A stretch of DNA of 64,000 nt from Sipunculus nudus (Eukaryota; Annelida; Sipuncula; Golfingiida; Sipunculidae), in the NCBI GenBank assembly GCA_026874595.1, contig CM049308.1, positions 23,214,367 through 23,278,366 of the forward strand, written 5' to 3'. Positions 39,047 through 51,900 of this stretch are shown here, in pieces. Position 1 is the stretch's first letter, and each line of letters opens with the position of its first letter. Position numbers and translations under genes: made by a program. The notes under the pieces were generated by a model. It saw only the letters and a program-made list of their open reading frames with translations, was not told the DNA's origin and made no database searches.

Positions 39047-42000
39047 TTTGAAAATCAGCCATCTGTAAGATCCAGTGCAAATTAACACAGGCTGGTCAGA
39101 AGAAAGAGAAGAAGAATGAAATAAATTTGTTATCAGTGTTTTTTCTCTCAGCAGGAAACAAGAAAGTACTGCCCCAAAATAAATTTGCCCAAAATATTAA
39201 TGCAGATAAAACATCAGTCTCTTGTACCCTCTCCTCTATTAAGGGGGTGGCTTATAAATACATCTCAGACATGACAGAGGCCAGAAACTATCCAAATCCA
39301 GAAGGTGATATTTGTATTAATATGAAATTTGCTATGCTGTTATTTTAACAGAACTTAAGTGTGTTTGACTGTAGGGTTTGTTTTTCACATTTGCATACTG
39401 CACATCCCTAGTGACCACACAATCCTACATTAACTGGGGGAGATTTTCCTTTGAATCAGGAAATACATGTATTATCAATGTATATTGTGATATTTTTAAT
39501 TATGGCAATTAATGTTTCATGTACAAGTGTATTGATACAATCTAGCTGATGTTCATTTATCCGCATTTTTTTTTTACAAATTTTCCAATTTATACTTTTC
39601 ACTTTCATATTGAATTTCTTGCTGTCACTATTTGTTTTCTTCCTGTTGGAACACACTGTTTGAGGAATCACACGTTATGTTGTTTTTGCAAATATTGTGC
39701 AATTAGTGGGCTGACCGGTTATGGAAAACTGGTTATCAAGACATGCTGGGAAACAGGAACGTCTATGGCTTCAGCTGTCAGAAAGTACTCCAAACAGTAT
39801 CTGCATCAACAATCACTGGGTTGAACGACTCCTGCTAATGTTGTCACAGCCTCGTTGAATCTCGCTAAGTGATTTTTTTTCATCACACCTTGCAATTGTG
39901 AGAGTGAAGGCCCAAGTCCTGACATAATTCTTCACATTTTTCATACCTGTGTCTTCATATGTTGTTTTGAATGGAAGAAGAAAGCATATTACACTTCCTT
40001 TATGGAGATACTGTAAAGTTAATGAATCAGTTACCTAAAATAGACATTTGTGTGTCAATCATTCCTCAAAGCCAGAGGTTAAACTTAATTAATACTTTGC
40101 ATTTAAGATCATAGAATGTTGGCACCATCCCTTTGGAAGCAGCTGACCTTATTACAACAATATATGTGTTCTTTAAAGCTCTGAATCTGAAAATGATGGA
40201 AAACGTTTTGGTAGGATGTTGCCAGTAGGTTAAAGCTTTTGAAAACTTCATAGTTGAAGGTCCCCAGTCTTATCTCATGAGTGTTAGCAACTTTTTTGCC
40301 CTTCTGATATAAGAGAGGCTATCAAGTCGTCAAATGGGCGTGATTTCTTTTATTGAGAACCACACTATAACACTCGATGGAGATGTAATTTTTGACAATG
40401 CCCTTGAGTGCACTGTTACTGATTATAAACCAAACCTGTAAGACGTGATTACATACTTTTTAACATTGGCAACTATGTGGAAAAAGTATTCTGTTATAAC
40501 TCAGTATATTTGGAAATCTTCCTCTATGTTTGTTGAATTTCTTACTTCACATAAGCTGGGCCACCCCCAGGTTATATAGATGTGGCTATGGGCAGGTGCT
40601 GCAAGCATAGGAAATGGACAGCAGTTACCTTAGAGATAAGATTAATTAACCCTTTGGTTTGGACATTCACAAGGGCTCATTGTAGCGGAATCCTCATTTG
40701 TCGGCCAATTTCAAGTTTACTTCCTGTGTTAAGCAATACTGATGCAACCAAAAGTATGACCACTGCAGTGCAGTTCTCCATATGACTGATTAAAACCTAC
40801 CAGGCTAGTATATAAACTTAATGCCTAATGATCGAGTCATTTGTTCATGGCCAAAGCTTGACAATAATACTGCCAGTAACATCTAGCTTTTATTTCCCAA
40901 CACAAATGTTTACTTGTCCTACAAAATCAGTGATTGTTGTCACAAACAGGAAACATTGGTTCCACTTGATTATTTTGCAGCAATAAACATGGTCAAATGT
41001 TTGTTATTTGTTGATAATATTTCTCTTTAGCATTTGTACAGATAAACATTTATCAGGTAATTTTAAAGTAGAGGAAGATCTTACTATTAGGCCAATCCTG
41101 TACAGAGGATGACTTTGCCATATAGAAATAATTCCTACTACCAATAATTCAGGCTTGTGTAAAACCCACAGTTCAGCTCTGAGATATATTTAGTAATTTG
41201 TTTTATCAGGAAACACAAAATTTATATTCATGGGATTTCATATCAGTCATTTCTTTTCAGTTTATATAGTACTTATTTAAGTTTTGATAGGGAAATTTAT
41301 CTTTAGCCTTTGTTATACTGGTCATCAGTAAATTACAAAAAGTCAGAGGAAACCGTAATTCATTGCTCATGACAATGTTCTCTATTGTTATTGCAGTTAT
41401 TCTGGTCTTTCAGATATGTTTAATCTTTGAGCTTTCAATTGATATGTACATTATATGGTAATCTATCATGATATTTAATAATAAATGTCAGTTTCCAAAC
41501 GCATTTGTTGTCTCATGTATAGCATAGGAAAAAACAAACAATTGGATTGGAAAAGTTTTGACCAAAATAAGTTGTATGGAATACAATAAATTAGATATTT
41601 TAGGAATGAAAGGTCATACAAGTCCATAAATAATCACCTCAGTGAATCTAATGATAGATCTTGGAGATTTATAACTGGAATATTTTATTTTTGTCTACCA
41701 CTATAATTTATGAAATAATTATTGTAAGGTTTTTCAGCTTGATTTTTTGACAATTGATTTTTTAACCTGATGATTACACAATCATTGTTGTCACTACAAA
41801 TGTGCTGTGATTTGACAACATCAATCATTATCTAGCTGCATGTCCATATTGATTTTTGTTTTATATAAGTTAATTGTTCATTGTTGTGTCACGTAGTCAG
41901 AGGTGTCATATAACCTGTCATTAATCATTACAGTATGTGATTATTTCCTTTTAATACAGACTGATTTGTTCAGTTTGAACTCATATTGTCATCAGATTAT

Positions 42001-42164
42001 ATTGTAAACTCATTAAAGTAGGAGTTGGGTGATTGATTGTTAGCTCAGTTCAATGAATGTCAATCATAACAGTAGTTCTGCTCTTCCAGAAAACTTTCAT
42101 TAACTAATACTCATTTATATTACCATCAGCTGCTCTTTTGCCATCCTTTGATAAATTTGATGGG
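39047..42164. other. Presumed intron, no gene seen
   Basis: AT-rich, markedly CpG-poor (about 7 CpG in 40,261-41,040 by hand count). No supported frame. Confidence 0.5.
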
Positions 42165-42416
42165 TTTTCATCATCATCATAATGACACCATCATCATTGT
42201 GCAACCACTGTCATCAAAACCATCATCATCATTAACATCACAGCCATCAAAACTGCCACCACCATCATCATCATTGTCACTATCATAGCCACCAACATCA
42301 CCCCATCACCCTCATCATCAAAGTCACTATTAATTATCTCAGTTATCATCATCAACATCTTTACTTCCACCACTGCCTTCATCATCATCACCATCATCAT
42401 CATAAGCACCACCACC

Positions 42417-42450
<34 letters not shown>

Positions 42451-42485
42451 CAACTGTCACCCACACCACCATCATCATCATCATC
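42165..42485. repeat. (CAT/ACC)n trinucleotide region
   Basis: Imperfect CAT and CAC trinucleotides over about 320 bp. The minus strand gives a Met/Val-rich frame that is a repeat artefact. Confidence 0.9.
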
Positions 42486-43399
42486 TTTATTGCTTTTTTC
42501 TTAAACTGTCATCATTATCACTTTCACTACTTCATTCATTGTCTATACCATGAACAGTCTCATATATGTTATAACATCATCATTGGTATTTATCTCAACA
42601 TGCATTAGTGCTTATTTCCAAGCTGTCATATAAAATGACATCTTCATTACTTTGTTGCACATAAAAGCAAAATCCCATTTACTTCGCCAGAGTAGATCAT
42701 AAGTGTTTCTCAGAGTCCATCACGCCTTGTTAGTAAGTTGTATTAGCCGTAACTAGTTCTCCATTTGCACCATTTTTATCAGTCACCGAGTGAAAATTGT
42801 AACCTTACTGCACACAGTAACTGGTCACCAGTCATGTATGCTTTTAGAAGGGTCCTGGAATATAGACATCTTTATGAAAAACAAGTGGTCACATGTCTTG
42901 TCACTAGTGAATATACCCCTCAGTGAATGAGGTGCCAAATATGTATTGAACTAGATCTGTAAGAAGATGAACGGTAACCTGTTATCCCTGTCAGTATCAT
43001 CCTTGTGAAGTCTCTCCTGTGCTCCTGTAAACTCAGTTAACTTGGTCATTTGGTTAACAAATACTGACTTTAAAAGCTATGAATGTCATTATAGCTATGG
43101 ATATAGCAGTCTCTACCTTGGACAAAGAAATTGAAGGGCCCTGATCCACAATGGTTTATAATCTTTTGATTTAAAATATAATTCAGTGATCCAGCTAGAT
43201 TACCTCCAAAAATTCATGTAATATGTTCCTTGGGTGTTGTGTACCCTAACCCTCCAAAAAATGTCATCAAAATTTGTTCATAAGATTTTGGGTAATGTTG
43301 CTGGTAGACAAACCAACCAATGAACCAAAAGGAAAACATATACGTTCCTGGTGGAGATATAATAAATGTAAAATGGTAGGACGTAGATGGTAGGACTCA
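42486..43399. other. Presumed intron, no gene seen
   Basis: Non-coding, AT-rich. Confidence 0.5.
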
Positions 43400-43470
43400 A
43401 CTTGTGGTTAAGACTTTGGACACTGGAGCTGAAGTGATCCTTGGTTTGATTCTTGTTATATTGCCTCAAA
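43400..43470 (+). mobile_element. tRNA-derived SINE remnant
   Basis: A-box-like TGGTTAAGAC (43,405-43,414) and B-box-like GGTTTGATTCT (43,443-43,453) at tRNA-like spacing, with TTTGGACACTGGAGCTGAAGTG between them. The B box differs from GGTTCGATTCC by CG to TG. The 3' tail is not defined. Confidence 0.45.
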
Positions 43471-43671
43471 GCAAAATTTATTGAAATATTGGTACAGCCT
43501 TAGAGATCTGCTATTATGTCTAAAAAACAGGCAGTGACTTCTGGATTAATCCTGACCACATCTTTCTACCATCAAGGATCTGGCCCTAATATGCTAACAT
43601 GCAAGATACCTTGCTTCAGCAAGCTGATCTGGCATGTATTTATTTAATATACTGAGCATGCCTATTTTTTT
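43471..43671. other. No feature seen
   Basis: AT-rich spacer. Confidence 0.4.
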
Positions 43672-43735
43672 ACCGAAATCACTACCGCCAATCAGAATTC
43701 AACAAATCAAATGTGAACAATACAGTACTTTTCAC
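43672..43735 (+). repeat. 64-bp repeat shared with 45,159-45,222
   Basis: Starts ACCGAAATCACTACCGCC and ends CAGTACTTTTCAC. Differs by one base from 45,159-45,222. Probably part of a larger dispersed element: the sequence after it (to about 43,830) is weakly related, in reverse, to 61,890-62,110. Confidence 0.75.
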
Positions 43736-44942
43736 ATGTGGTCTGCACAATGTGATACCATGCTCTCATTGGTCTGATTACAATTCTTTGCTCTGTGCAC
43801 ACCCTGGTGGTCAGACACAGAGAACCTGCTATACATAGCAGGGGTTACAGCCAGGGAGATATGCTATGACTGCATTGTACAGCCGCTGCATGGGGAGAGT
43901 AAAAAAATATTCTGTGTATAGATTTCCATAATGTTAAGTCCAACTAATTGCACCATATGAAAAACAAAGTAATCAACAGTCATTGCAATTAGAGAAAGAC
44001 TTGGAATAATTAATTAAAAAAAAAGGAAGTGAAATTTTGCATGCAAGATATACAGGCAGGTGATCCTTTGTTTGTGAAGCTCTAGGCAACAGCTTTTTGT
44101 TCTGTTTGTTTTATCTTACATGTGGTTTATATATAAATGTCCATATAATTACAGATCATTTATACTGGTGTCTTATTAAACCACCAAGGAAGCAGTATTG
44201 TATTGATTCAGTTTCGACTGTACTTCAATATTTAGAGTATTAGGAAAGCCTTTTTAGTAAACCCTGGAGGTAAACTTAATATGTGCTATTGTAGCTCTGC
44301 TGATTGAAATAGTATATTTGTCAACTTTCTTCTCTTATACTGACATTATTTATAATTGTGTCAAATGAAATGCTATCCAAGCTTTAACTGTAATCAGTGT
44401 TTAATATACAGGAGAAATAATGTGCCTACAAATATAAATTATTACCATACAAGTAATACATTTGAAACATTTTAAAACACTGTCTCTGATTTCTCAATAT
44501 ACATATGTTTATCTGCACAAATTAATTATAAATTAGGTCACTGTGACCCATTTATTAGCCTTCAGCTTGGATCAGACTGCCATCAGTAAATGAATATATA
44601 AAACAGAGTGAAGCATGGAACTCTACCTGATAATGAAAAAAATATTCCATTATATGACATTTAATTAATATAAATGTATTGATGTCTTTCACAGGACCAC
44701 CATGATCAGATTTATGTCATTATCATGCTGATAACAAAACTACACAGGTTTCCTGTCCTCGACAATATTCTGGCTTCATCCTTTACTCTCCTTATTTGTA
44801 ACTGAACTTCTAAATAAGGAGGATAAGTTGCACTTTAGATTTTTTGTTTTGAGAACATTTTTCAAATCAGCATAGTGGCATCATGTCATAAAGGATTAGG
44901 TCAACCCAAGAAAGTTTTGGGTTCTAAAGCACTTATTTTTAG
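43736..44942. other. Presumed intron; partial dispersed repeat at its start
   Basis: 43,736-43,830 carries CACCCTGGTGG and ACACAGAGAACC words that recur inverted near 61,900 (GGTTCTCTG, CACCAGGGTG). The rest is AT-rich and non-coding. Confidence 0.4.
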
Positions 44943-45158
44943 AAATCAGTGCAGGCAGAAGATTTTTTTTTACCTTCTTTTGTATGTTTCAGTAAAAATG
45001 TCATATGATAAGGGAAAAGGATGATAATAACAGAATTTGTTTGCTAAACAGGTGAAAGCACTACATGATAAAGGAAATCTTATCAAAATTGTATTATTTT
45101 ATCTTTTTGATAGATGAAAATCAAAATAAACATTTTTGATGCTGGGAGTTAAAATTTT
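44943..45158 (+). mobile_element. MITE family B, internal fragment (copy 3)
   Basis: Matches the interior of 22,529-22,832 and of inverted 48,640-48,932 but lacks both TIRs. It joins the 64-bp repeat directly at 45,159. Confidence 0.75.
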
Positions 45159-45222
45159 ACCGAAATCACTACCGCCAATCAAAATTCAACAAATCAAATG
45201 TGAACAATACAGTACTTTTCAC
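45159..45222 (+). repeat. 64-bp repeat, second copy
   Basis: One mismatch to 43,672-43,735. It is wedged between a truncated family B fragment and a truncated family E element. Confidence 0.8.
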
Positions 45223-47103
45223 TGACTGTAAGTCATCTGAGCTATAGCAATCATCCTTTGTCCATCGTCCGTCTGTCTGTCTGTCTGTCCGTCCGTGCGT
45301 TAACCTGGCACAAATTGTAACCGCTGGACCTAGAAACTTGTAACTTGTAATTCTGAGATGTCCATGAAAAATCTACTTGGAAACAAGAAATGAGGTCTCT
45401 GTTACTCTGTACCCCCCCCCCCCCCCCCCCAGAATAGTAAAAAATTTCATACAAAAACTTCAATATCTCATTAACTACATCACTGACGGTCATGATTTTT
45501 GGCATACCTATTAATCATGAGATGTTCCATCAGTTCCTGCAGACTGGTGGCGCCACCTGTATTTTTCGATTTTTTACGAATTTTTTTCTCTATTTTTGAG
45601 ACCTTTAAAAATGTAAACATCTGTTAACAAGGCACAAATCGTAAAGACTGGACCTAGAATCTTCATTCTTGACACAGTAAGAGACCTATGAAAAGTCTCC
45701 ATGGAAGCCAGAAATTAGGTCTCTGTTACCCATATCCTATGAGCTATGGCACTCCAAAGTAAAGCTCAAAATAATGGAAAATTTGATACAAAAGCTGAAG
45801 TATCTGAACAACTAATGCAGAGATCACCATAATTGTTTGCATGGATATTGATCATGGAGTGTTTCATCAGTTTCTGCAGACTGGTGGCACCACCTGTATT
45901 TGTTCAGGTTTTTTTAAAGAATTTTTTTCTCTATTTTTGAGACCTTGAAAGATATGAACATCTGTTAACAGGGCACAAATCATAACAACTGGACCTAGAA
46001 TCTTCATTCTTGTCACACAGGGAGACCCATGAAAAGTCTCCATGGAAACCTGAAATTAGATCTCTGTTACCCATATCCTTTGAGCTATGGCACTCCAAAG
46101 TAAAGCTCAAAATAATGGAAAATTTGATACAAAAGCTGAAGTATCTGAACAACTAATGCAGAGATCACCATAATTGTTTGCATGGATATTGATCATGGAG
46201 TGTTTCATCAGTTTCTGCAGACTGGTGGCACCACCAGTATTTGTTCAGGTTTTTTTTACTATTTTTTTCTCTATTTTTGAGACCTTGAAAGATATGAACA
46301 TCTGTTAACAGGGCACAAATCATAACAACTGGACCTAGAATCTTCATTCTTGACACACAGGGAGACCCATGAAAAGTCTCCATGAAAACCTGAAATTAGG
46401 TCTCTGTTACCCATATCCTTTAAGCTGTATGGCTCCAAAATACCCCACAGAATAATGAAAAATTTGATACAAAAACTGCAGTATCTCAATAAGTACAACA
46501 CTGATGGTCATGAGTTTTTGTATACATATTGATCATGAGGTGTTCAATCAGTTTCTGCAGCTTGGATGTGCCACCTCTATTTTTTTTTCAAATTTTTACG
46601 AATTTTTTCTCTATTTTTGAGACCGTTTAAGATGTGGTTATCTGTGAACAGGGTACAAATAGTAACAACTGGACCTAGAATCTTCATTCTTGTCATGCAA
46701 GGAGGCCCATGAAAAGTGTCTGTGGAAAACTGAAATTAGGTCTCTGTTTCCCATATCCTTCAAGCTATAGGACTCCGAACTATCCCTCAGAATAATGGAA
46801 AATTTGATACAAAAGCTGAAGTATCTGAACAACTAATGCAGAGATCACCATGATTCTTTGCATGTATATTGACCATTAAGTGTTTTTATTAGTTTCTGCA
46901 GACTAGTGGAGCCACCTGTATTTTTTTAAGTTTACACATTTTTTCTCTATTTTTGAAATATATATAAATGCAGACACAATCTTGGCCTGTTGGTTAATCT
47001 GTTTGATGATTCAGTTGAATGGGTATATACTACCATTCAGATGATAAAATTTCCTTTTGTGAATCTCTTCCCAGTCAGCTGAGCGTCATGACCCATGGGT
47101 CAC
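45223..47103 (+). mobile_element. Family E element: (GTCY)n plus 340-bp tandem units
   Basis: Starts within the family's 5' hairpin (TGACT...AGTCATCTGAGCT), followed by GTCCATCGTCCGTCTGTC-type tetranucleotides at 45,262-45,300. Then come about five tandem units with landmarks CTGCAGACTGGTGGC at 45,541, 45,878, 46,219, 46,559 and 46,900 (period 337-341 bp). Each unit contains GGACCTAGAATCTTC and GTCTCTGTTACCCATATCC. The 3' end appears to be CAGCTGAGCGTCATGACCC with the perfect palindrome TGACCCATGGGTCA at 47,089-47,102. Recurrent 70-80-codon minus-strand frames are unit artefacts, since the period is not a multiple of 3. This type of repeat is common in bivalves to my knowledge; the transposition class is unknown. 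Confidence 0.8.
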
Positions 47104-48639
47104 TTGTTTTACTTAAAGGTACACCTTCTGTTGTGGACCATAAGCCATTAGGATTTTAGTATTGAGGATATACAATATTCCCAGGGGCTTAATATAGTCT
47201 TTTCACTCTCCATGATCTAACAACACTGCCAGACACTGCGTTTCTGTAAAGTACATGCTATCAGTGAAAATTGTTGTCAATGAAATAGAGGGTCCCCAGG
47301 AACTGACCTTTAAAATATATCTCTTGTTCGGGAGCTCTAACAGGAGATTGGTCTCTCAGACAGCATACTATAGCCAGGTTTATCTGAATGTCCTTGAAAC
47401 ACCTGGTGCTGTGACAGGTGTGTGGCTGCTAATTGGTTTTCCTCTGCAGTAGTGAAGACTTGAGGTTGCATCACCTGTATATTTTATAATGTTAACAGTC
47501 AAGTACAAACTCAAGGGGGTATCTATTATAATTATAAAAAATAGTACATGTTAGGTTTGAAATAAAAATATGCCACATTTAGTATGTTATTATATTTTTT
47601 AATCATAATGAGCTCTGCCATTGAAAGTGACAGCGGGTTATGTGTTCAGCCATGGTGTGTGTGTGCATGTGTCTGAGCCATAAATTCAAGTTCTGAATTA
47701 ATTTTGATGAAACTGTGTAGAAAAGGGGTTGTGTACAGAAGATGAAACAATAAACTTTTTGAAGATTCAATCCAATTTAAATGTGGGTCTGGAATCTGGA
47801 TCCAGATTTCCAAGCTGGATCAAGAGGATCAAGATTTTCTGTACTAAATCTCCAAAATTATACTGAATTAGCATAATTGTTAATCCCTTGTTCCTCTATC
47901 TGTAACAATCTAACCCACAAAATTTCTTAAAAATTAATTGAGAACTTTTTATGATATCAGGGAAGGTACCATTAATATTCATGAGCTATAGTGAGTTACT
48001 GATTGTTGTACAGAGGACAATGTCATAGAATTAAGCTATGTGCAGTGACAGTGATGCCATTAAAAGGTCTTGTGGTTCTGAAAAGCTGTTGTTTGCTGGC
48101 AGCTACAGCAATAGGGGGACTACCCAGATCTAAAGCTCAAATTTACATGTGATACACAGGCATATCTGACTTCTTTTTGTAAAAATGTTTCTTATCCTTC
48201 AATGAATATTTTCATTAACTTCACTGACGTATACTGTGTCCTCTTGATACACTTCATGTTTTGGATTCTTAATTAATTGAACATAAATAACTTTTTTTTC
48301 TGCAGGTTTCAAGGTTTGATAATTAAATTAAAAAAAAGTTGACAAAATCAGCATTAATAATACCTGTGTCTCAGGGAACATTTAATATGACACTTTTGGT
48401 TCTACCAGTGTGACATCTTTGTATATTTAATCAAATGCAGTTACAATTCTGTAAAACATAAATAGATGTATTGACAGAATTCCAATTTCCCTTGGTAAAA
48501 CATTTCAGCAAAATCTGCATTTGTACCACATAGGTTTTTTTTAGCATTTATTACTTTGGCTCATATTGTAGTTCATTGTTTCTTTTAAGGCATACTCTTG
48601 CATTGTTGTGTTTGTTTACCATTTAAATTCAGTTATATA
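47104..48639. other. Presumed intron, no gene seen
   Basis: AT-rich, CpG-poor, non-coding. Confidence 0.5.
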
Positions 48640-48932
48640 AGGCCGAAAAAAAGGTATGGTTCTCAGGCACCACCTGCGTCAGTTTATACCCCCTGCATCA
48701 AACATTTTTATTTGATTTTCATCTTTCAAGAAGATAAAATAATACAATTTTGATAAGATTTCCTTTGTTATGTAGTGCTTTTACCTGTTTAGCAAAATAA
48801 TTCTGTGATTATCATGCTTTTTCCTGATCATATGACATTTTTATTGAAACATACAAAAAACGGTAAAAAAAAAAATCACCCGCACTGATTTTTTTAAAAA
48901 AGTGCCTGAGGACCATACCTTTTTTGGGCCTA
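48640..48932 (-). mobile_element. MITE family B, copy 2, inverted
   Basis: About 293 bp with both termini: GGCCGAAAAAAAGGTATGG and GGTTCTCAGGCAC at the left, and GTGCCTGAGGACCATACC ending in GGGCC at the right. The interior is the reverse complement of 22,529-22,832. A minus-strand open frame crossing it is fortuitous. Confidence 0.85.
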
Positions 48933-51900
48933 GGTTAAATAGAATTTGTTGAGTCATCCATGTAACTATAAAAGTTATGATTTGATACAAGGTTTTTATC
49001 ATCAACTGTGTATTTCTTTTCATATTTCTTTGAACCATGCACTGCACAGTGGCTGTGGTTAAAAAAAGAGAGCTAAGATTCAAACTCACAAACTCCAGTT
49101 CACTCCTAGAACAGAGAATAGGGTCAGTCACTGTATAGCTAGTTATAAGAAGCACTGAGTGAATTTTTTTTCCCAGCATGCATTGCCTGTGTCACCTTGA
49201 TAAGAGCAAGGTCAGAGGGGGTTGTATCCCAGTAGGGGATAGGTTTTTCATGGCTTCTCAGAAGTGTTAGAATATAAGCCCATACAGCTGTCAAAGATTC
49301 TTTTTAACTTAATTATTTTTGTCTGGCATTCTGGTAAAAAGAGCCTCTTGAGTTTAGTTTTTAATAGTTTACCCATGAAGTATGTTACAAGTGAACATGA
49401 TATCATCAGCTTTTTGCATCACTGCCAGACAGTTGGATTAGGAGTGTAACACTGAAGTTCAAGTTCATGTAATATTGTCCTGAAAAAGAAGAAGAAGAGT
49501 TTGTTTTTCGAGTGGATTATCACAGACATGTGATCTGGTAAAATTCCCAGCTGACCACGCCTGCCACATGGTGTCCTGGAGTATTTCCCATCATTCTCAG
49601 AGAAAAAAACCTATAGCCATGATTCTGTGTAAACAGGGGTCTTAGTTGAACTTCCTTTAAGGAAGATGTCATTTATAAATTGACCCCCAGAATGTCCAAT
49701 TGACACAAAGTTGTAATTTTTTTTTCTTTTCCAACAAAAAAGTGTTTATCATAAACAAAAGTCTGTGGACATATTTTTCTTGGAAACTAATGCAATTCAT
49801 ACATTAAATATATTTTGAAAATTCTAAGAACTATTTAAGAACAAACTGAAAAACTATTTTTTTGCAAATTCATCAAATGACTTTAAAACATTTATACATT
49901 TTTGATTAATTAACACTTTTAATCTTAAGTCCAGATGTCTATCAGAGCAGCCAGAGTTATATATGTTGCAAACTTGTGTTATTATGTAACAATTTATTCC
50001 ATATTAATTCAACAATCAATAATTCAAATAAATATAAAGGCAAAGCTTTGTTAGTTGTTCTCACTGCTGAGTAATAGACATTACCTCAAAATAATAAACC
50101 AACTGAAAAAATAATGAGAGAGATGTGACAAAAACAGGTGTATGGTAAGTTAGGTTTCAGTAGTTGACCTTAAACAATATATAAGAAGAGGGATGCAACA
50201 AAAACTTATAATTAAAATCTCCAGCATCTGAGGACACGGCTCAGGTAAGGGTCATGTGTAACTTTTTAAGTAGGTTTTTTAATATTTAAGAAATTCAAAA
50301 TTTCTAAAGATTATGTTTTAACATGTGCACAGATGGTGAAGATGATTAAATTTTTAATTAAAAATTTTTTCACTTTATGAAATCTTAACATTTTTATATT
50401 AATTTTTAATTTTAATTTTCTTTTAAACCAAGGCACTTTACATGTGGATATTAGTTCCAGAAAGCTTTATTCAATATTATCTTAATTATGATGGTTTTAT
50501 TAAGGATTTGTTGGAATTGCCAAAAAAAAAAAGTAGGGTTAACTGTTATTAGATGGAGCTCAGATTATTTTGTTTTACCAGTAACTGAACAAATAGATAA
50601 GGATATTTTTAAGGAAAAGAACTAGCACAAACATACAAATATGTGCTTTATATCTATTCTTGAAAGATCCTATACAGGAAACTATGGTCTTTGAATTTAT
50701 TTTTGAAAGGTAGAATAGGAAAATAAATTGGATCAAAATAGTACATTAACTTGCATGAAGTTCTTGCAAAACAAAAAAACAGTATTGTAAGTTACAGAAT
50801 AGCATTTTTTCAGTATGTACTATCTAAGACATGGATAAAAGGAATATCAAATAGAACAGTGTCATAATGCAACACCTTTCTAAGGAGAGTGTGATTTGCA
50901 TGTCTCTGTGACATCAGATCAAATGTCACTCCACAAAGTGGACAGCTGTATGACTGCAGATTCAGAGAACATCATAATCAAACCAACAGCATAAGTCCAA
51001 GATAAGTTTTCTTTATTAATAATATTTCAGTTTGTTATTTGATTTGAAAGAATTATTGCATTAGCAGGTGTTAGAGCAGAGAAACCTGTGTTCCAGAAAC
51101 TACTGTGTACAAGGGTCTATGACTTGTAATTCTAAAGATAACATGTTTTACAATAAAACTATTTTGCCAGTCATTCTGCTGTTTAGTGCTGGTAATTTGT
51201 AGAATAAAGAGTCGGCATGAATGTAGCTTTAACATGAGAATAATCACATATAACAGATTGTGCCAGCTGAGATCAAGATAATAATCTGGGTTGATGGAGT
51301 ATATATCCTCCCCATGTAGGTTGATATCCTACTACTGATAGTATATAATTTGATTCTGGGTGAGTCAAAATATTAATTGTGTACTAAATTTTCAAAAATT
51401 TTATCTGAAATAAAATGAAACATACTGTTAACATCATTTCAGGGAAAAGTGAGGTAGTTCATAAATATGATCTCCTCATATCTGATCAGATTGCATAATT
51501 TTCATTTTGTGGTTCAAATGTATGGGTTTATTGAAGGTATAAGAAACATTTTTATACATTACCACTATAGAAATCTGTTTCAGGGAAGAAGAGAAATTTA
51601 TCCACTTAACTAGGAATCAGAGGACATTTTAACAGTGAAGTTTCCTCATGAGGATGAGGTCTAAAATAAGTTAGGCATTCTGTGAGTCTGGTGAGGTCTT
51701 CTGCGAAAAGGTCTGGGGCCAAAGTTGAAGAAGCATGTTCTTTTCCTTTACACTTCAGCAGACGTCTTTCATTGTTTTCATTTCAAGACATGATTCCAAT
51801 GAAACCAATGGTAAACTGTTTGAAGGAAACATAAGGAAATAATGATACAGTTCCAGCATCCAGGATAAGTTGCATCTTTAAGGTTAAATGACAAGTTGTT

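Noticed and set aside
42194-42484. Met/Val-rich 96-codon minus-strand frame
   Set aside because: Product of the CAT/CAC trinucleotide tract.
45251-46832. Recurrent 64-84-codon minus-strand frames sharing GNRDLISGFHGDFSW
   Set aside because: They repeat because the 340-bp units are similar. The unit length is not a multiple of 3, so frames shift between units, and the same pattern recurs at 62.9-63.8 kb.
48841-49179. 112-codon minus-strand frame
   Set aside because: Overlaps the end of MITE B and has no recognizable domain or splice context.
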